A stretch of 64,000 nt of DNA from contig JAMPCH010000006.1 of the NCBI GenBank assembly GCA_023666265.1, forward strand, positions 1-64,000, read 5' to 3'. The position numbers were made by a program, and so were the translations under genes. Shown one piece after another: positions 22,705 through 31,038 of the stretch. Position 1 is the first letter of the stretch, and each line of letters opens with the position of its first letter. Under the pieces are notes generated by a model. It was not told the DNA's origin and did no database searches. It saw nothing but the letters and a program-made list of their open reading frames with translations. The stretch is from Roseburia sp. Lineage in GTDB: Bacteria; Bacillota; Clostridia; Oscillospirales; Ruminococcaceae.

Positions 22705-23814
22705 ATGATCTACCTAGATAACGCGGCAACCACAAAGCCAAAAAAAGAAGTAGTCGATGTAATCACTCGTTGCCTGCTTGAGGACTGGGGAAACCCTTCT
22801 TCCTCACACGCGCTTGGTCGAAGAGCAAAGAAGATTGTAGAAGAAAGCCGTAAGACCGTTGCGGACTTGATCGGAGCTGATCCTTCCGAAATAATCTTTA
22901 CTTCCGGCGCGTGTGAAGCCAACAGTTTAGCGGTATTCGGGTATCTGCAAAGCCGTCACTCCTGCTTTTACACAAGCGCTATTGAACATAAGTCGATCGT
23001 CAACATAAGCCAAAATAGCGATGCAATTGCAGACGATGTCATACTAGTCAACTCGTTCGGACAAGTTGATGTCTCGTCAATTAAAAAACTTATCGAAGAT
23101 GATCTATATCAACCATTAGTCAGTATTCAATATGCCAACAACGAAATCGGTACGATTCAAAACATTAAAAAGATTGCCGATATCGTTCACCAATGCGACG
23201 GTGTGATCCACACGGACGCGACGCAAATCATTCCAGACAGAAAAATCAACGTGAAAAAACTGGACGTTGATATGCTGTCGTTCAGCGGTCAAAAGCTCGG
23301 AGCACCCAAGGGGATCGGCGTGCTGTATGTGCGAAACGGGATCAAACTCGATTCAATCATTTACGGGACGCAAGAAAACGGCTTGCGCGGCGGAACGGAA
23401 AATGTTCCGTATATCGCTGGTCTAGCGGAAGCCATTCGTCAATTAAAGTTCCCGACAGGGAAAGAGAGAGATTACTTTGTAAACCGTGTCTTATCGGAGA
23501 TTGAGGATTGCTATCTAGTCGGCACACCGATCGGAAACAATCGACTTCGTAACAATGCCGCTATCTGTTTTAGGGGAGCGGAAAGCGAAGCGGTGCTTCT
23601 GATGTTGGATCAGAAAGGAATTTGTGTTTCTTCGGGTTCGGCGTGCAACAGTTTTTCCCTAGAGCCGTCCCACGTTTTAACGGCGATCAGATTACCAAAA
23701 GAAGATCAGTATAGTATGGTACGGTTTACGTTCGGAGAAAATACGATAGAGGAGGTTGATATTGTCGTTGAGGAATTAAAAAATATCGTCTCAATATTAA
23801 GGAATATGAAATGA
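22705..23814 (+). CDS. Cysteine desulfurase (NifS/IscS/DndA family)
   Basis: 369 residues, a full-length class-V aminotransferase-fold enzyme: IYLDNAATTKPKKEVVDV, WGNPSSSHALGR, FTSGACEANSLAV, YANNEIGTIQNI, HTDATQIIP, the PLP lysine in SFSGQKLGAPKGIGVLY (Gln where many have His), and the catalytic Cys in SGSACNS. It takes sulfur from cysteine to a persulfide. No IscU/SufU scaffold, ThiI/MnmA or Dnd partners are nearby. It may serve nucleic-acid thiolation, Fe-S repair of the element's nuclease, or sulfur supply to a host acceptor. Confidence 0.92.
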   Translation: MIYLDNAATTKPKKEVVDVITRCLLEDWGNPSSSHALGRRAKKIVEESRKTVADLIGADPSEIIFTSGACEANSLAVFGYLQSRHSCFYTSAIEHKSIVNISQNSDAIADDVILVNSFGQVDVSSIKKLIEDDLYQPLVSIQYANNEIGTIQNIKKIADIVHQCDGVIHTDATQIIPDRKINVKKLDVDMLSFSGQKLGAPKGIGVLYVRNGIKLDSIIYGTQENGLRGGTENVPYIAGLAEAIRQLKFPTGKERDYFVNRVLSEIEDCYLVGTPIGNNRLRNNAAICFRGAESEAVLLMLDQKGICVSSGSACNSFSLEPSHVLTAIRLPKEDQYSMVRFTFGENTIEEVDIVVEELKNIVSILRNMK

Positions 23815-23911
23815 TAAGCGCGTGATGGTTGCAAACATCATAGCGCGATAAAGAAAAGGAGGAAATGGGGTTTGGCTAGCCGATTAAACGCGCGTTTTCT
23901 TCTTAAAAATT

Positions 23912-24727
23912 ATGGAATACATTAAAAAGATCAAATGCGAACTGTATAGGGATTCTATGCAGAATTATAAAAAATACGGAATCAGACCGGCACAGTTAAT
24001 TATTGCCGATGTTCCTTACAACGTCGGGAATAATTTTTACGGAAGCAACCCCATGTGGTATAACGGAGGCGATCGTAAAAACGGAGAAAGTAAGCTAGCC
24101 GGTAAATCAGCCTTCCACTCCGACTCAAATTTTAACCTTTACGAGTATTTTCATTTTTGTTCAAAAATGTTAAAAAAGGACGACACTAAACCCGTTCCAA
24201 GGGGAAGGAGCAGTAATTCCCCATGTATGATCGTGTTTTGTTCCTTTGAACAGATTCAAACTCTCATTAACGCGGCTAAGAAACACGGATTTATACATAG
24301 TATCCCATTAGTGTTCATCAAGCATTACAGTCCGCAAGTTCTGAGAGCAAATATGCGGATAGTTGGAGCTACGGAATATGCGTTGCTTCTCTATCGTGAT
24401 AGATTGCCTAAGTTCAGAAACGGATTACAAATCGATGGAAACGGTAAGAATATCCCCGGCACAGGGCATATGATCTTTAACTGGTTTGAGTGGTCGAAGG
24501 ATGGAAAAGAAATACCGAAAATCCATCCGACGCAAAAGCCTGTTTCGGTTTTGAAAAGGTTAATTGAAATTTTTACCGACGAGGGAGACGTTGTGATCGA
24601 CCCGTGCGCCGGAAGCGGCTCAACCTTACGGGCGGCTTATGAGCTTGGCAGAAGCGCTTACGGCTTTGAAATTGATCGGACTTTCTACCAACGAGCGAAG
24701 GAGGAGATGTTAAATTTTGCGTCTTAG
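23912..24727 (+). CDS. DNA methyltransferase (N4/N6, DxPY-type)
   Basis: 271 residues. The catalytic motif IV reads ADVPYN (DPPY variant) near residue 34, and the SAM-binding motif DPCAGSGSTLRAAYELGRSA is near the C-terminus, so motif IV precedes motif I as in beta-class enzymes. HPTQKPVSVLKRLIEIFT, the typical stretch before motif I, is present. No restriction enzyme gene is nearby, so it is likely a solitary phage methylase protecting DNA. The ATG lacks a good ribosome site; a strong GGAGG at 23858-23865 precedes a 4-codon frame instead. Confidence 0.85.
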   Translation: MEYIKKIKCELYRDSMQNYKKYGIRPAQLIIADVPYNVGNNFYGSNPMWYNGGDRKNGESKLAGKSAFHSDSNFNLYEYFHFCSKMLKKDDTKPVPRGRSSNSPCMIVFCSFEQIQTLINAAKKHGFIHSIPLVFIKHYSPQVLRANMRIVGATEYALLLYRDRLPKFRNGLQIDGNGKNIPGTGHMIFNWFEWSKDGKEIPKIHPTQKPVSVLKRLIEIFTDEGDVVIDPCAGSGSTLRAAYELGRSAYGFEIDRTFYQRAKEEMLNFAS

Positions 24728-24781
24728 TTGTACGTTATACGTATCACATCAAATATTGGCTTTATTCAGAAAGGAGAGTCA

Positions 24782-25264
24782 ATGCAATATATCTATATCA
24801 TTCTGCTGACATTAATCATTCGTTCTGTAATATCTACGCTGGTTATTACATTTTGCGACGATGATCGTGTCGAAGTGGTATTTACATATGGCATAACGGG
24901 GTGCATAGTTGGCGTAATCGTCTATTTGATCAGAAAGTCGTATCAATTCTTTCGGTATCGTTTTCACAAGCGTTCTATTCTTGAAGAACCGACTACGGGT
25001 TCAAAATTTAAATGCAGAGTCAGCGCAACCGATGATCTTCTGTTCTGTACAAATTACCGTTTAATTGAAAGGTATGCGTCTCGTAACACATATAAAGACA
25101 TCCCGGATTTTGAGAAAGAATTCATACAAAAATCGAAACGGAATTGTATGCACTGCAAACACAGCAAAGAGAGTGAAAGCTGGGAAGATACGTATGCTTG
25201 TTTTAGAGGCACGCGCGTTTCTTCCGGAATGTTCATGGAATTTGATTGTTTTGAAAAAAAGTAA
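24782..25264 (+). CDS. Small membrane protein with Cys cluster
   Basis: 160 residues. Two membrane segments are visible: about residues 3-22 (YIYIILLTLIIRSVISTLVI) and 34-53 (FTYGITGCIVGVIVYLI), followed by a basic stretch. The cytosolic tail ends with Cys residues in CMHCKHSKESESW, YACFRG and DCFEKK, which could bind metal. ATG 24782 is chosen for AAGGAGAG upstream; a TTG at 24728 is the alternative. Function unknown; a phage superinfection or defence role is only speculation. Confidence 0.55.
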   Translation: MQYIYIILLTLIIRSVISTLVITFCDDDRVEVVFTYGITGCIVGVIVYLIRKSYQFFRYRFHKRSILEEPTTGSKFKCRVSATDDLLFCTNYRLIERYASRNTYKDIPDFEKEFIQKSKRNCMHCKHSKESESWEDTYACFRGTRVSSGMFMEFDCFEKK

Positions 25265-25306
25265 GTCATAGTTTACAACAACAAGCAGAAAGAAAGGACA
25301 TCATTT

Positions 25307-27619
25307 ATGCGATTTAAAAAAAGAGACGGACGCATAGTCGATTTTGATAAAAACAAGATCGCCTGTGCGGTAGAAAAGGCATATGAGGAAGTGTACGGCA
25401 AAAACAGCACACTTCACGGAGGAAGCGTAGAGTTCGGAACAAAAGTGGCGGATTTTATATGCAGTCGGCTCAACGGCGATGTAAGCGTTGTTGAGATCGA
25501 GGATGTACAGGATAAAGTCGAGATAGTGCTGATGGGGTTGGATCAAGCGATCGCTAAGTCGTATATACTGTATCGCGAAAAAAGAACCAAGATACGCGAT
25601 ATGAATACCTCGCTAATGAAAACGTATGCCGATTTGACGCGTAAGTCGTCTCAGGATATGGACTTGAAACGAGAAAATGCAAACATCGACGGAAATACCG
25701 CCATGGGTACGATGTTAAAGTACGGCTCGGAGGGCGCGAAGCAGTTTAACAGCTTATACGTGCTTTCGCCAAAGCACGCGGCGGCACACTCAAGCGGCGA
25801 CATTCATATCCACGATTTCGACTTCTATATGCTGACGACGACGTGCTGTCAGATCGACCTGACGAAGCTGTTTGAGAACGGCTTCTCGACCGGTCACGGA
25901 TTCTTGCGAAAGCCGAATGACATCAAGTCGTATGCGGCGCTCGCTTGTATCGCGATCCAGTCGAATCAGAACGATCAGCACGGCGGACAGTCGATCCCGA
26001 AGTTCGACTACGATATGGCTCCGGGCGTAAAATGCACCTTTATTAAAGAGCTGCTGAAAGCGCTGGAACTGAAGTGCGATTTCGCTTCCGAAGATCTTGT
26101 TGAAGTCAAGGAATGGCTCAATAAGAAGGCGGAGACGGATTCCCTGCTTTCCGAAAAAGGAAAGGCGGAGATCGCAGAATATCTGAGCAAAGGTTCTCCG
26201 TTTTGGATTCAGACCGAGAAAGGGGCAATCGAAGCAGTCATTTCGTATGCCGAAAAGTATACGGACAAAGCGACGCATCAGGCGATGGAAGCGCTCGTAC
26301 ACAACCTCAACACCATGAACAGCCGCGCGGGCGCACAGGTTCCGTTCTCGTCCATCAACTACGGGACGGATACTTCCGCAGAAGGTCGTATGATCATGCG
26401 GAACTTACTGCTCGCGACCGAAGAGGGACTGGGGAACGGCGAGACCGCTATTTTCCCCGTTCAGGTTTTCAAGGTAAAAGAAGGCGTCAATTACAATCCC
26501 GGCGATCCGAACTACGATCTGTTCAAGCTCGCTTGTCGTGTATCGGCGAGACGGCTCTTTCCGAACTTCTCTTTCATCGACGCGCCGTTTAACCTCCCTT
26601 ATTATAAGGAAGGCGATCCCAATACGGAGATCGCGTACATGGGCTGCCGCACGCGCGTGATCGGGAATGTTCACGACAAGGAACGGGAGATCGTGACCGG
26701 GCGCGGAAATCTGTCGTTTACGACGATCAATCTTCCTCGCCTCGGGATCCTCGCAAAGGGCGACCTTGTGGCTTTCTTCCGGATGCTCGATGAGCGCATG
26801 GATCTGGTGATCGAACAACTCTTAGAGCGGTTCAAGATCCAAACGCAGAAAAAAGTCAAGAACTACCCGTTCCTGATGGGACAGGGTGTTTGGATCGACT
26901 CGGATAAGCTGAAGGTGGACGATTGCGTCGGCGAGATTTTAAAACACGGCACGCTCTCTATGGGCTTTATCGGCTTGGCGGAATGTCTCGTTGCGCTGAT
27001 CGGTAAGCACCACGGCGTGGACGACGAGGCACAGAAGCTCGGTCTTGAAATCGTAGCGTATATGCGGAAACGTATGGATCGTGCGGCGGAAGAGACAAAA
27101 CTGAACTTCTCTCTCCTCGCCACGCCTGCGGAAGGTCTTTCCGGGCGGTTTGTTCGGATCGACAAGAAACGCTTTGGGACGATCCCGGGCGTGACGGATC
27201 GTGATTACTACACGAACTCGTTCCACGTACCGGTGTACCACAACATCTCCATCTTCGGAAAAATTCGTAAGGAGGCACCCTATCATGCGCTCACGAACGC
27301 GGGTCACATCAGCTATATCGAGCTTGACGGCGACCCTGCGAAGAACCCCGAGGCGTTCGAGCAGATCGTTCGCTGTATGAAGGAGGAAGGGATCGGCTAC
27401 GGCGCAATCAATCACCCCGTCGATCACGACCCCGTGTGCGGTTACACGGGTATCATAGACGATGTATGCCCGAATTGCGGAAGACGCGAGACGACGGCGG
27501 AGCCGTTCGATCGAATCCGTCGGATCACAGGCTATCTTGTGGGAACGCTCGATCGGTTTAATGACGCGAAACGAGCAGAGGAAAGAGACAGAGTGAAGCA
27601 CACTATGGCGGAGGTATAA
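25307..27619 (+). CDS. nrdD: Anaerobic ribonucleoside-triphosphate reductase
   Basis: 770 residues. It has an N-terminal ATP-cone (RFKKRDGRIVDFDKNKIACA), the substrate barrel (SGDIHIHDFDFYM, HNLNTMNSRAGAQVPFSSIN), the zinc site (DPVCGYTGI..VCPNCG), and the C-terminal glycyl radical motif RRITGYLVGTLDRFNDAKRA. It makes deoxynucleotides without oxygen. The activase NrdG is not encoded nearby, so the host enzyme would be required unless it lies outside the window. The gene is more GC-rich and more host-like in codon use than its neighbours, which suggests recent acquisition from a host. Confidence 0.95.
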   Translation: MRFKKRDGRIVDFDKNKIACAVEKAYEEVYGKNSTLHGGSVEFGTKVADFICSRLNGDVSVVEIEDVQDKVEIVLMGLDQAIAKSYILYREKRTKIRDMNTSLMKTYADLTRKSSQDMDLKRENANIDGNTAMGTMLKYGSEGAKQFNSLYVLSPKHAAAHSSGDIHIHDFDFYMLTTTCCQIDLTKLFENGFSTGHGFLRKPNDIKSYAALACIAIQSNQNDQHGGQSIPKFDYDMAPGVKCTFIKELLKALELKCDFASEDLVEVKEWLNKKAETDSLLSEKGKAEIAEYLSKGSPFWIQTEKGAIEAVISYAEKYTDKATHQAMEALVHNLNTMNSRAGAQVPFSSINYGTDTSAEGRMIMRNLLLATEEGLGNGETAIFPVQVFKVKEGVNYNPGDPNYDLFKLACRVSARRLFPNFSFIDAPFNLPYYKEGDPNTEIAYMGCRTRVIGNVHDKEREIVTGRGNLSFTTINLPRLGILAKGDLVAFFRMLDERMDLVIEQLLERFKIQTQKKVKNYPFLMGQGVWIDSDKLKVDDCVGEILKHGTLSMGFIGLAECLVALIGKHHGVDDEAQKLGLEIVAYMRKRMDRAAEETKLNFSLLATPAEGLSGRFVRIDKKRFGTIPGVTDRDYYTNSFHVPVYHNISIFGKIRKEAPYHALTNAGHISYIELDGDPAKNPEAFEQIVRCMKEEGIGYGAINHPVDHDPVCGYTGIIDDVCPNCGRRETTAEPFDRIRRITGYLVGTLDRFNDAKRAEERDRVKHTMAEV

Positions 27620-27621
27620 GC

Positions 27622-28182
27622 ATGAACAAAATCGCCACCTTTGAAAAAGTATCTTTCAACCAATTCTTGAAAGGCTGGAAAGACACCTTCCCCGAAAGTA
27701 CGGAAGATAAAATACGACGAATTTATGATTCCATTCGATTGCCTCAACGTGCTACAAAGGGTAGTGCAGGCTACGATTTCTTTGCTCCTTGTGACGTTGA
27801 GTTGGGAAATAGCATTGTTCGTTTAGTTAATTTCTTGCATTACGGAAGGAACAACATCAACGATTATATCATTACGATTCCTACGGGTATTCGTTGCGAG
27901 ATCGAAAATGGTTGGGTATTACAACTCTACCCCCGGAGCGGTCACGGATTTAAGTACGGCGTTCGCCTAGCTGACACAGTTGGTATCATTGATAGCGACT
28001 ACTACGATTCGGATAACGAAGGACATATTTTCGTCAAACTGGTGAATGACAGCGCAATCGAAAAGTATATGGTGATTAAGACAGGAGAAGCTTTCTGTCA
28101 AGGCGTGTTTGTGCCGTTCGGCGTTACAACGGACGATCATGTCGAAGGCATTAGGAACGGCGGCTTTGGAAGTACGGGATGA
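27622..28182 (+). CDS. dut: dUTPase (trimeric)
   Basis: 186 residues with all five dUTPase motifs: RATKGSAGYDFFAPC (1), YPRSGHGFKYG (2), GIIDSDYYDSDNEGHIFVKL (3), GEAFCQGVFVP (4) and GGFGSTG (5). It hydrolyses dUTP to dUMP and keeps uracil out of DNA. The N-terminal 40 residues before motif 1 are an extension. Inserted residues between motifs 1 and 2 make it slightly longer than usual. It follows NrdD by 2 bases in one operon. Confidence 0.9.
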   Translation: MNKIATFEKVSFNQFLKGWKDTFPESTEDKIRRIYDSIRLPQRATKGSAGYDFFAPCDVELGNSIVRLVNFLHYGRNNINDYIITIPTGIRCEIENGWVLQLYPRSGHGFKYGVRLADTVGIIDSDYYDSDNEGHIFVKLVNDSAIEKYMVIKTGEAFCQGVFVPFGVTTDDHVEGIRNGGFGSTG

Positions 28183-28242
28183 TCAAAGAATAAAGTAATG
28201 GGGTAATGCGTATAAATTATCAATAGGACGGGAGGTGTTAAT

Positions 28243-28341
28243 ATCGTTATCAATCACTACAAATCAGAAGATGAACAGGATAGAGCTAAAAAAATAAATG
28301 AGCTTTTGACCGAGTACATCAATCAAGAAGAAAACAAATAA
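28243..28341 (+). CDS. Possible 32-residue protein with non-standard start
   Basis: Frame reading VINHYKSEDEQDRAKKINEL to TAA 28341 after a strong GGGAGG (28230-28235). No ATG, GTG or TTG is in frame near that site; ATC 28243 lies 7 bases after it. A GTG at 28235 is in another frame and gives only 20 codons. The small charged helical sequence looks protein-like and stands directly before the serine recombinase, where recombination directionality factors are often found. Uncertain. Confidence 0.35.
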   Translation: MVINHYKSEDEQDRAKKINELLTEYINQEENK

Positions 28342-28344
28342 CGA

Positions 28345-28393
28345 TTGACAAATAGCCGCCCTTGTGTTACAATTATCTGCAAGGACGGCTATT
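28345..28393 (+). promoter_or_regulatory. Promoter of serine recombinase with embedded inverted repeat
   Basis: TTGACA (28345-28350), 17-bp spacer, TACAAT (28368-28373). AATAGCCGCCCTTG (28351-28364) in the spacer pairs, with one mismatch, with CAAGGACGGCTATT (28380-28393) at the transcript start. It could be an operator or a terminator hairpin for upstream transcription, since TTTTG follows. Confidence 0.8.
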
Positions 28394-28415
28394 TTGCTTA
28401 TAAGGAGGAAGCAAA

Positions 28416-30002
28416 ATGCCAGAACTACAAAAAGTAGCGATATATTGTCGCTTATCCGAGGAAGATCGAAACAAATTAAACCATAACGACGATAGCGAGA
28501 GTATCAAGAACCAAAAGATCATGCTCACGCAATACGCTAATAACCACGATTGGATGATTTATGACATCTATTCCGACGATGATTTTACAGGGTCGGACAG
28601 AAACCGCCCGGACTTCAATCGGCTACTACGCGACGCGGAAGCGGGACAATTCAATATTGTGCTATGTAAAACACAAAGCCGCTTTACCCGAGAATTAGAG
28701 ATGGTCGAAAAGTACATTCACTACCTGTTCCCTTTATGGGGCATTCGCTTTGTCAGCATTGTCGACAATGCTGATACTGATATAAAAGGGAATAAAAAAT
28801 CCCGCCAAATTAACGGACTGGTGAATGAATGGTATTTGGAGGATATGTCCGAAAACATTAAGGCGGTCTTAACAAATCGGCGAAAGAACGGGTTATTCAT
28901 AGGCGCGTTTGCTCCTTATGGATATAAAAAAGATCCGAACCGTAAAGGTCATCTTATCGTTGACGACGAAGCCGCTCAAATTGTAAGGCGTATTTTTCGG
29001 CTTTATACCTCCGGCATAGGTTGTTCATCGATCGCGAGAATTTTAAATAGTGAAGGGATCTTGACCCCCGCCGAGTACAAAAATCAAAACGGTTTGGAGT
29101 ATAAAAATCAGCACTACAAGAGCCAACCGATGTGGAGATACTACAGTATCAACCGTATTATCTCCGATGAAGTGTACATCGGAAATCTTGTTCAAAACAA
29201 AGCACACAGTATTTCCTATAAAACGAAGATCGTAAAGCCTACGGATAAGTCTGAATGGATTCGGGTAGAAAATATGCACGAACCGATCATAGATCTCAAT
29301 ACATGGAATACCGTGCGTAAACTTGTTGCGGATCGAGCCGTTCACAGCACAAGTCGTAAAAATGATGGAAGCTATCGTGACTGTAATGTGTTTAGCCGAA
29401 AATTGATATGTAGCCATTGCGGCGGACTGATGAAAATGACGAAAACTTCCACGGGCATCTATTATCGATGCGGTACACGGTTTTACGACAAGGAAAGATG
29501 CTCCGGTAGTTTTATCAGCTGTAAGCCATTGTACAAGTCGGTCTTGGCGGAGTTTCAAAACCATATATCCCAATATGCGTTAGTCGATGAAATTTCTTCG
29601 CAGATCCAAATTAAGAATCACTATGAGCAAGACTTAAACGCGCAAAAGTCGATCTTATCAAGGTTGAAGAAGAAGTATAGCGAAGCCATGAATGCCAACA
29701 AAAAGCTATATGTCGATAAGGTGAATGGGATCATTACGGACGAAATCTACATAGATATGTCGCAGTCGTTTCGATCCGACATAGAAAAATACGGAAAGGA
29801 AATCGAACGAACCCAAGCGACTATGTCACGGATTGAATCCGAAATGAGTGACATCAAGAGCAAGGTCGAGATCGCAAAAGAATATTTGGACTGTAAAGAA
29901 TTAACTTTTGCAATGGTGCAAATGTTTGTGGAAAAAATCATAGTCCACCCATCCGTTCCGTATAAGAGAGAAATCAATATCGAAATATTTTGGAATTTTT
30001 AA
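28416..30002 (+). CDS. Large serine recombinase (integrase)
   Basis: 528 residues. Catalytic domain with the nucleophile Ser in AIYCRLSEEDRN, followed by DDFTGSDRNRPDFNRLLRDA and the Arg-rich KTQSRFTREL; then a Recombinase domain (APYGYKKDPNRKGHLIVDDE, YYSINRIISDEVYIGNL), a zinc ribbon (CSHCGG with YYRCGTR and RCSG), and a coiled coil (about 390-480). Such enzymes integrate phages and ICEs at a single site. It is the last gene before the interrupted catalase gene, as expected for the integrase next to the attachment site. It has its own consensus promoter and a GGAGG start. Confidence 0.95.
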   Translation: MPELQKVAIYCRLSEEDRNKLNHNDDSESIKNQKIMLTQYANNHDWMIYDIYSDDDFTGSDRNRPDFNRLLRDAEAGQFNIVLCKTQSRFTRELEMVEKYIHYLFPLWGIRFVSIVDNADTDIKGNKKSRQINGLVNEWYLEDMSENIKAVLTNRRKNGLFIGAFAPYGYKKDPNRKGHLIVDDEAAQIVRRIFRLYTSGIGCSSIARILNSEGILTPAEYKNQNGLEYKNQHYKSQPMWRYYSINRIISDEVYIGNLVQNKAHSISYKTKIVKPTDKSEWIRVENMHEPIIDLNTWNTVRKLVADRAVHSTSRKNDGSYRDCNVFSRKLICSHCGGLMKMTKTSTGIYYRCGTRFYDKERCSGSFISCKPLYKSVLAEFQNHISQYALVDEISSQIQIKNHYEQDLNAQKSILSRLKKKYSEAMNANKKLYVDKVNGIITDEIYIDMSQSFRSDIEKYGKEIERTQATMSRIESEMSDIKSKVEIAKEYLDCKELTFAMVQMFVEKIIVHPSVPYKREINIEIFWNF

Positions 30003-30031
30003 ACGTATGTTTTTTAAAGCGGTATCCCGAA

Positions 30032-30068
30032 AAGATTATAACAACTTTTTATCTCTAATTATAATCTT
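30032..30068. terminator. AT-rich inverted repeat after recombinase
   Basis: AAGATTATAA (30032-30041) and TTATAATCTT (30059-30068), loop 17 bases. It may be a weak terminator or part of the attachment region; there is no strong T run. Confidence 0.4.
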
Positions 30069-30119
30069 GAAAAAAGGCTTTGTGAAGCGAAATGATTGAC
30101 TTCAAAAATTTATCAATTT

Positions 30120-30160
30120 ATGGGAGTATCGTTTTTCAAGTGGCACCAGAACAAAAAGCC
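30120..30160. other. Inferred right attachment site (attR region)
   Basis: Similarity to CotJC begins at about 30139 (VAPEQKARATYD). Upstream codons do not match the family and are AT-rich. The crossover therefore lies near here. The core cannot be defined without the left end, which is outside the window. Confidence 0.55.
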
Positions 30161-30301
30161 CGCGCGACCTATGACAATATCCTTAGGATCTCGGACGATC
30201 CCGACGTTAATAACGTGATCCGCTTTTTACGGGAGCGGGAGGTCGTACATTTTCAGCGGTTCGGCGAACTTCTCAATCACCTTCAATCTCAGATCAAATA
30301 A
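30139..30301 (+). pseudogene. cotJC: CotJC/manganese catalase, 3' fragment interrupted by the element
   Basis: About 53 residues equal the C-terminus of CotJC-type catalases: QKARATYDNILRISDDPDVN followed by RFLREREVVHFQRFGELLNH. B. subtilis CotJC has the near-identical stretch with RFLREREIIHSQRF. The rest of the roughly 190-residue protein, including the metal ligands, is absent here and should lie beyond the left end of the element. A fused frame starts at ATG 30092 but has no good ribosome site, so no product is expected. Base composition turns GC-rich from here. A strong terminator follows. Confidence 0.8.
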
Positions 30302-30306
30302 ACAGA

Positions 30307-30344
30307 CCGGCGCGGCTTCGAGTTTTCGAAGCCGCGCCGGTTTT
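30307..30344 (+). terminator. Strong terminator of catalase gene
   Basis: CCGGCGCGGCTTCGA and TCGAAGCCGCGCCGG form a 15-bp perfect stem around GTTT, followed by TTTTG. Also usable for the converging VapC gene. Confidence 0.9.
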
Positions 30345-30376
30345 GCTTTGTTTCAATTGCGAAAAAACAAGTCGTG

Positions 30377-30748
30377 TTATTTTGTCTCTAAAAATTTAGC
30401 GAGCTTTTTGTCAAACGTACATATTTCATAACCGTAAACCGAGTGATAACCGATGAGAAGGCAGTCGGCAAAATCGAGAAATTTTTCTCCGTATATTTTC
30501 AGAGCCGCTTTGAGGACTTCCGGCTCGTTCGGGCTGATATTCTCAATGTCAAGAATTTCCAAAACAGCTTCCGCAAGCTCTTTTCGGTCGATCTTATAGA
30601 CCTTATTTAAGACGTATACGACCTCCGCCGCGATCTCATTGAGAACTATGCATTTTTCCGAGCGAACCGCGGATTTGGCTCGTTCAAACAAAGCCTCATC
30701 GTCGCGAAGGATGATCCGCAAAATAATGTTCGCGTCAATAACTCTCAT
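30377..30748 (-). CDS. PIN-domain toxin (VapC-like)
   Basis: 123 residues with the PIN pattern: MRVIDANIILRIILRDDEA (first Asp), NEIAAEVVYVLNKVY (conserved Glu), KFLDFADCLLIGYH (Asp pair) and CTFDKKLAKF. These acidic residues bind Mg for RNase activity. It overlaps the 3' end of the upstream antitoxin gene by 14 bases, the usual antitoxin-toxin order. It is the first complete host-side gene after the element boundary. Confidence 0.88.
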   Translation of the reverse strand: MRVIDANIILRIILRDDEALFERAKSAVRSEKCIVLNEIAAEVVYVLNKVYKIDRKELAEAVLEILDIENISPNEPEVLKAALKIYGEKFLDFADCLLIGYHSVYGYEICTFDKKLAKFLETK

Positions 30749-30983
30749 TTCCCGACACGCTCCTCATTTCTTCCGTGTAATTTTCAACAGCCGCATTCGC
30801 CCAAGCATCTTTTTCAAGCGGGATAAGCTCGGGGTTTGCGTATTTATGCAACCTACCCGCTATATCGTCGACAGATGCCTTTTTGGGGTGTGGTTCGTCG
30901 CGTTTTAAAACGACGATCAAAGCCTCCATTTGCTCCTCCGTCATTTTGTCGATGATCAAATTCAGCCTTTCTCTAATGCTCAT
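30735..30983 (-). CDS. Antitoxin partner of the PIN toxin
   Basis: 82 residues (MSIRERLNLIIDKMTEEQME, then LVVLKRDEPHPKKASVDDIA-like text). The N-terminal half is a helical segment found in several PIN-associated antitoxins; the C-terminal part (HKYANPELIPLEKDAWANAA) probably wraps the toxin. It overlaps the toxin gene. Autoregulation is expected from type II systems, but no operator was identified. Confidence 0.75.
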   Translation of the reverse strand: MSIRERLNLIIDKMTEEQMEALIVVLKRDEPHPKKASVDDIAGRLHKYANPELIPLEKDAWANAAVENYTEEMRSVSGNESY

Positions 30984-31038
30984 ACGATCGACCTCTTTCG
31001 AGAAAATGTATTTGTATTATTTTGTCCCGTTCGTAAAA

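Noticed and set aside
22705-23814. Cysteine desulfurase as part of a Dnd phosphorothioation system
   Set aside because: No dndB-E or ssp genes are nearby, so the name DndA is not justified.
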